Part shown: one piece after another, positions 59,769 to 64,000 of the stretch
How the letters are laid out: each line of letters opens with the position of its first letter
Position numbering within the stretch: the stretch's first letter is position 1
Origin: Corallincola platygyrae
GTDB taxonomy: Bacteria > Pseudomonadota > Gammaproteobacteria > Enterobacterales > Neiellaceae
Assembly (NCBI RefSeq): GCF_039544265.1
Contig: NZ_BAABLI010000014.1
Location: 1-64,000, forward strand
Reading direction: 5' to 3'
DNA length: 64,000 nt
The notes under the pieces: generated by a model
Told to the model about the DNA's origin: nothing
Database searches by the model: none
Seen by the model: only the letters and a program-made list of their open reading frames with translations
Made by a program: the position numbers and the translations under genes

Positions 59769-61014
59769 GAAGAATATCGCGATAATTGGAGCAGGGATAT
59801 CTGGCTTGGTATCGGCTTACCTCCTTAGCAGGCGCCACAACGTGGTATTGCTAGAGAAGAATGACTACATAGGCGGCCACACTGCCACTGTCGATGTAAC
59901 CTTGGAGGGGACTGAATACGCGGTTGATACTGGATTTATCGTGTTTAACGACCGAACTTATCCAAATTTCATCAAGCTGATATCTCAGCTTGGAGTTGAA
60001 TCTAAACCAACAGAGATGAGTTTTAGTGTCAGCAACCAGGCGACAGGCTTGGAATACAACGGTCACGACTTAAATACATTGTTCGCTCAGCGAAGCAATT
60101 TGTTAAGTCCGAAGTTTTATAAGTTTCTGTATGAAATTATGCGATTTAATCGCTTGTGTAAGGGGGCGGTTACAAAGCAAATGCCAGTTGTGACCCTGGG
60201 CGATTTTCTTGCCCATCACGGTTTTTCTGAATACTTCCAACAGCACTACATATTGCCGATGGGCGCTGCAATTTGGTCTACCAGCATCGCGGGTATGCGT
60301 GATTTTCCACTAGAGTTTTTCCTTAAATTTTTTCTAAACCATGGTTTGTTGGATGTAGCTAACCGTCCCCAGTGGTATGTGATCAAAGGCGGTTCCCGTA
60401 GTTACGTTGAGCCACTTCTGAATGCTTCAAATGCCGAAGTAAGAACGGGTGTCAAAATAGCAAAAGTCACCAGAGGTACCAGTGATGCGACCTTAACGTA
60501 TGTCGATGGCGCAGAAGAGGCTTATGATGAGGTGGTATTTGCGTGTCATAGTGATGAAACTCTTGCCCTTCTGGAGGATGCCACTGCGGCTGAGAAGGCA
60601 ATCCTGTCTGATCTGAAGTACAAGGACAATGAAGTCATTTTGCATACCGATACACGCTTATTGCCAGAAAACAAACGAGCGTGGGCAAGCTGGAATTACC
60701 TATTGGGTGCTGGGGATGATGCACTGCCTCAACTGACATACAACATGAACATACTCCAGGGACTCAGCAGCAAGCATACCTTCTGTGTGAGCCTGAATGC
60801 CAAAGACAAGATTGCACCAGAAAAGATACTTCGCAGTTTCAATTATGCGCATCCCCAATACACCACGAGTGCTGCAGCAGCGCAACAAAGGTGGAACGAA
60901 ATCAGTGGGGTAGGCCATACTCACTTCTGTGGGGCGTATTGGTTTAATGGTTTTCATGAAGATGGTGTAAGTAGTGCCTTGAGGGTTGCAGAGGCGTTTG
61001 GAGAAAGGTTGTGA
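59761..61014 (+). CDS. FAD-dependent amine-oxidase-family protein (acyl desaturase candidate)
   Basis: A flavin amine-oxidase-fold protein (NAD(P)/FAD-binding, COG2907 type). The dinucleotide motif is AIIGAGISGLVSAYLLSR, followed by VVLLEKNDYIGGHTATVDV and DTGFIVFNDRTYPNF. Despite the family name these proteins are usually linked to fatty-acid modification genes. Position next to DUF1365 and a Cfa-like methyltransferase suggests action on membrane acyl chains, as proposed for UfaD in the furan fatty acid route. It starts at GTG 59761. The length is 417 residues. Confidence 0.85.
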   Translation: MDKKNIAIIGAGISGLVSAYLLSRRHNVVLLEKNDYIGGHTATVDVTLEGTEYAVDTGFIVFNDRTYPNFIKLISQLGVESKPTEMSFSVSNQATGLEYNGHDLNTLFAQRSNLLSPKFYKFLYEIMRFNRLCKGAVTKQMPVVTLGDFLAHHGFSEYFQQHYILPMGAAIWSTSIAGMRDFPLEFFLKFFLNHGLLDVANRPQWYVIKGGSRSYVEPLLNASNAEVRTGVKIAKVTRGTSDATLTYVDGAEEAYDEVVFACHSDETLALLEDATAAEKAILSDLKYKDNEVILHTDTRLLPENKRAWASWNYLLGAGDDALPQLTYNMNILQGLSSKHTFCVSLNAKDKIAPEKILRSFNYAHPQYTTSAAAAQQRWNEISGVGHTHFCGAYWFNGFHEDGVSSALRVAEAFGERL

Positions 61015-61751
61015 CGGCAGAAGGGATTTACTTTGGCAATGTAATGCATGCCAGGCGAGCGCCTGCGCATCACAAGTTTGCCTATGAGATCTCAATGTTG
61101 TTTCTCAACCTGAGTAATGAAGGGCATTGGCCCTCCCATGGTTTGTGGTTTGGCGAGTCAGGCCACAAAGTTGCCAGGATCTGTTCGGAACGACATTTAA
61201 GTCATCGGCCAGAGGGCTCCTGGTACGACAGAGCACAAGCCGAACTTAAGGAACTTGGTGCGACTGTTAAGATCGACCGTATATTCGTTTTGTGTCATCC
61301 CACCTACTTGGGTTTTCACTTTAGTCCGCTAAACATCTATTACTGTTATCAGGGAGAAGAGTTGGTTTACTTGCTTGCAGAGGTGAGTAACACGCCATGG
61401 AATGAGCGGCACCGCTACTTGATTGACGCCAAATCACCTGAAGATACACCAAAGGATTTTCAGGTCTCGCCATTTATGGGACCTGATCAGTTTTATCGCT
61501 GGAATATCACTTCTCCGGCAGACTCTCTGTTGTTTGGCATCACCAGTTATGAGTCGGATAAAGCAATTTTTAATGCATCCCTTCAACTTAAGTTTCTTCC
61601 TCTTACTTCGACTAATCTAAAAAGCAGGATCTTACGTACACCTATAATAACTTGGAAAATTTTTTCCGGTATCTACTGGCAGGCCCTGAAAATCTGGCTT
61701 AAAGGGGTGCCATTTCTTGGGTACACAGCGCGTAGAAAGGAGCAGTCTTAG
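61011..61751 (+). CDS. DUF1365 family protein
   Basis: DUF1365 (PF07103) proteins are regularly found between an FAD amine-oxidase protein and a Cfa-like methyltransferase; the activity is unknown. Family blocks are IYFGNVMHARRAPAHHKFAYEISMLFLNL (key residues VMHARRAPAHHKF), VLCHPTYLGFHFSPLNIYYCY, AEVSNTPWNERHRYL and FQVSPFMG. The length is 246 residues. It starts at GTG 61011 overlapping the upstream stop by 4 bp. Confidence 0.92.
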   Translation: MTAEGIYFGNVMHARRAPAHHKFAYEISMLFLNLSNEGHWPSHGLWFGESGHKVARICSERHLSHRPEGSWYDRAQAELKELGATVKIDRIFVLCHPTYLGFHFSPLNIYYCYQGEELVYLLAEVSNTPWNERHRYLIDAKSPEDTPKDFQVSPFMGPDQFYRWNITSPADSLLFGITSYESDKAIFNASLQLKFLPLTSTNLKSRILRTPIITWKIFSGIYWQALKIWLKGVPFLGYTARRKEQS

Positions 61752-61753
61752 CC

Positions 61754-63007
61754 ATGAGAGAACGTCAATTACTTTCGCAGAAACTTTATCAGTCTGAAGA
61801 TGACGCGAAGATAGGATTTCGCGAACGGATGGCGAAAAAAATGGTTTTTTCCCTTCTTGAACGTCTGGAAGGTGGCAAGATCGTAATGCTTGATGGTGAC
61901 AGCAGCCGTAAGTTCGGCGATGGCGAATTGGAAGTTACCATTGAGGTTAAAAAGGCTATCGCATACAGGCACTTTATGTTTGGCGGCAGTATTGGTGCCG
62001 CTGAGGCCTATGTTAGAGGTGAGTGGCAGTGTGACAATCTGACTCACCTGATCCAGATTTTTGCAAAAAATCTACCGCGCCTTGAAGCAATGGAAGCTAA
62101 GTTTAGTTGGCTGAAGGCACCTTTCAGAGTCCTTAACCACTGGACACGTAGAAATACGAAAGACCAAGCCAAGAAGAATATTGGCGCGCACTACGATCTG
62201 AGTAACGACTTCTATCAGCTTTTTTTAGATAGCAAAATGATGTACTCAAGTGCCATCTATTCAGAGCAGGCGCAGGCGTTGGATGACGCTGCCGCAAACA
62301 AATTGAAAGTCACCTGCGAAAAACTCAAGCTCAAGCCCAGCGACCACTTGATCGAGATAGGCACGGGGTGGGGCGGCATGGCGATATACGCAGCTAAAAA
62401 TTATGGCTGCAAAGTGACGACAACAACCATATCTCAACAGCAATATGAATACGCCAGGAAGCGTGTTGATGAAGCGAGGTTGAACGAGCAGGTAACGGTG
62501 CTTTTGAAAGATTATCGTGAGCTTGAGGGCAAATATGACAAGCTGGTTTCGATCGAAATGATCGAGGCGGTTGGCCATCAATATCTATCTAACTATTTGG
62601 AAAAAGTATCTAGCCTGCTTAAAGATGATGGGCACGCTGTAATACAGGCAATTACCATTGCTGATCAGCGGTACGACGCTTACGTCAGAAATGTAGATTT
62701 TATCCAAACCTACATCTTCCCGGGAGGGTGTCTACCATCAATCAGTCGCTTGGCAAACGGTATGTCAGCCCATAGTGACATGGTTATTAGGAATATTGAC
62801 GACATAGGTTTGGATTACGCCCGCACCCTCGCTGATTGGAGAGACCGTTTCTTCAAACAGGTTGAGCAGGTGCGCGAGATGGGGTTCTCTGAGCAGTTTG
62901 TTCGTTTATGGCAATACTATCTTTGTTACTGTGAAGGCGCATTCCTCGAACGGGCGATAAGTACTGTGCAGTTAGTGTGCGCAAAACCCAAAGCGTTAAA
63001 CGTATAG
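61754..63007 (+). CDS. Cfa-like SAM-dependent fatty-acyl methyltransferase
   Basis: This protein belongs to the cyclopropane-fatty-acyl-phospholipid synthase family. SAM-binding motif LIEIGTGWGGMAIYA lies at about residues 199-213, with GAHYDLSNDFYQLFLDSKMMYSS upstream (key residues HYDLSNDFY) and YIFPGGCLPS downstream. Aligned by eye with E. coli Cfa, bicarbonate-site residues Glu239, Ile268 and Tyr317 are kept (Glu271, Ile300, Tyr355), but Cys139 is Ser166 and His266 is Gln298. It may therefore methylate a double bond without ring closure. It starts 2 bp after DUF1365. Last gene of the operon. Confidence 0.88.
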   Translation: MRERQLLSQKLYQSEDDAKIGFRERMAKKMVFSLLERLEGGKIVMLDGDSSRKFGDGELEVTIEVKKAIAYRHFMFGGSIGAAEAYVRGEWQCDNLTHLIQIFAKNLPRLEAMEAKFSWLKAPFRVLNHWTRRNTKDQAKKNIGAHYDLSNDFYQLFLDSKMMYSSAIYSEQAQALDDAAANKLKVTCEKLKLKPSDHLIEIGTGWGGMAIYAAKNYGCKVTTTTISQQQYEYARKRVDEARLNEQVTVLLKDYRELEGKYDKLVSIEMIEAVGHQYLSNYLEKVSSLLKDDGHAVIQAITIADQRYDAYVRNVDFIQTYIFPGGCLPSISRLANGMSAHSDMVIRNIDDIGLDYARTLADWRDRFFKQVEQVREMGFSEQFVRLWQYYLCYCEGAFLERAISTVQLVCAKPKALNV

Positions 63008-63065
63008 AAAACGTTTTCTCCGCCTTTTGCTATGCTCAAAAGTGCACTAGGCGGAGGTGTTCACG

Positions 63066-63950
63066 TTGGCTGGTAAATCTTTTTTATCTCTTTGTATCCT
63101 TCCATTTATTTTTAGTTTTTTGGCGATTGCTGAAGAGCCAACCGCAGTGCGTTATGTGCTGAGTCCCGATGAAAAAAGAATGCCTGCTGTCTTTCCAAGA
63201 GAGTTGCTTGGTAAGGCTATGTCACTTTGCCGCAGCGCTAACTTTTCGCTGCAGGTTCTCGACCAACCTATGCTTCAAGGCAGAGCTACGCTCGAAATCT
63301 CTGAGGGGGAAAGTAATAATCTTCACGTGGTTTGGACCATGACCTCTCAACAGCGTGAAATGGAGTTGCTGCCTGTAAAGTTCCCCATCTATAAAGGACT
63401 CTTGGGTTACCGATTGTTAGTGGTTCGCACACAAGACCTTAGTCGTTTTAGCCACGTAAAAAATCTTTCAGATTTAGGTAAATTGAAGGGAGTGCAGGGG
63501 TATGACTGGCCTGACATTGAGATTTTGCGAGCAAACGGGCTTGATGTTGATGGGTATGGCACTACTGAAGAGATGTACCGCCTCCTTCGTGAGGGGTTTG
63601 TTGACTATTTCCCCCGGGCATTGATTGAGATTGAAAGAGAGTTGGCTCTACTGAATACGGGGGAGTTTTCAGTGGTTGAAGGGATTGCGTTACTTTATCC
63701 AGCACCGGGTTATTTTTTTACCAGCAAACAAGATCAGGCATTAAATCACTGCATTAATGATGGCCTCAATCAAATGCATGGTAATGGCAGTTATCAGCAG
63801 TTGTTTACCCAGTATTTTGGCTCCGTTCTCGCACTCTATAATTATTCAAACAGACAAGTTTTTGAGTTAACAAACCCAATCGTAAGCGAGTTTGATTCAG
63901 TGCCAACTAAGTTCTTTGACCCTATCGTTCTTCCTGCTTACAAAGACTGA
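63066..63950 (+). CDS. Periplasmic solute-binding-protein-like protein, second copy
   Basis: A secreted solute-binding-superfamily protein, paralogous to 49123-50013. A signal peptide (SFLSLCILPFIFSFLAIA) is followed by the two-lobed domain; matching blocks include KFPIYKGLLGYRLLVVR, VDYFPRALIEIE and LLYPAPGYFFTSK. No transporter genes are next to it; ligand unknown. GGAGG at 63053-63057 points to TTG 63066 as the start; the GTG at 63057 overlaps the Shine-Dalgarno and is unlikely. It is 58 bp downstream of the Cfa-like gene and could be read from the same transcript. Confidence 0.75.
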   Translation: MAGKSFLSLCILPFIFSFLAIAEEPTAVRYVLSPDEKRMPAVFPRELLGKAMSLCRSANFSLQVLDQPMLQGRATLEISEGESNNLHVVWTMTSQQREMELLPVKFPIYKGLLGYRLLVVRTQDLSRFSHVKNLSDLGKLKGVQGYDWPDIEILRANGLDVDGYGTTEEMYRLLREGFVDYFPRALIEIERELALLNTGEFSVVEGIALLYPAPGYFFTSKQDQALNHCINDGLNQMHGNGSYQQLFTQYFGSVLALYNYSNRQVFELTNPIVSEFDSVPTKFFDPIVLPAYKD

Positions 63951-64000
63951 GCATATTGGTAGAGGGATCTTAGTATCGCCATTTTGGCCGCGTCATTTTC

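Overview
The window is chromosomal DNA from a gammaproteobacterium, most likely a marine member of the Alteromonadales or a near relative (inference from gene content and order, not from a marker-gene tree). Several blocks have the same order as in Escherichia coli, Vibrio and Shewanella: mfd beside lolCDE, sdhCDAB-sucABCD divergent from gltA, thrS-infC-rpmI-rplT, pheST-ihfA, and norM divergent from riboflavin synthase. CsiV and a PilZ protein beside mfd/lolC, and DUF2062 beside comEC, point to the Vibrio/Shewanella/Alteromonas side. Almost everything is housekeeping or envelope function. No prophage, integrase, transposase, CRISPR array or recognisable defence system was found.

Layout. 1-7694 (minus): a tightly overlapping operon PilZ protein-aguA-aguB-mfd-csiV that ends in two tandem hairpins. 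7797-16774: lolCDE (lipoprotein export), DUF2062 (opposite strand), comEC, msbA-lpxK and a Trm112-like protein, so mostly outer-membrane biogenesis. 17049-29055: an unknown membrane protein, gltA (minus), then sdhCDAB, sucAB and sucCD, with hairpins separating the TCA sub-operons. 29111-29435: two tandem copies of a palindromic repeat unit. 29552-38180: a TlpA-like thioredoxin, a long gene-poor stretch with an inverted pair of DnaA-box-like sites, a MATE pump and uvrB, DUF3080, norM, riboflavin synthase, a CPXCG protein and an HAD phosphatase. 38249-41567: thrS with an attenuator-like leader, infC starting at AUU, rpmI and rplT. 41593-52431: TatD nuclease, a long coiled-coil protein, rsmF, a SpmA/SpmB-like fusion, SOS-regulated yebG, a Nif3/YbgI protein, a frameshifted elyC, a solute-binding protein, a GH36 glycosidase and a small barrel-like protein. 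52635-57111: tRNA-Val(GAC), pheS (containing an assembly N), pheT, ihfA and ybfA. 57142-63007: photolyase followed by five tightly coupled lipid or redox genes. The window closes with a paralogue of the solute-binding protein.

The most interesting module is the phrB-NTF2-SDR-amine oxidase-DUF1365-Cfa-like operon. It resembles the photo-oxidative (ECF sigma/ChrR) lipid-modification clusters, and its Cfa-like enzyme lacks two of the bicarbonate ligands of true cyclopropane synthases. Other points worth a look are the tandem repeat with a compensatory stem change, the AUU start of infC, the promoter-terminator leader of thrS, a textbook LexA box in front of yebG, the broken elyC, and the N in pheS that splits one gene into two frames.
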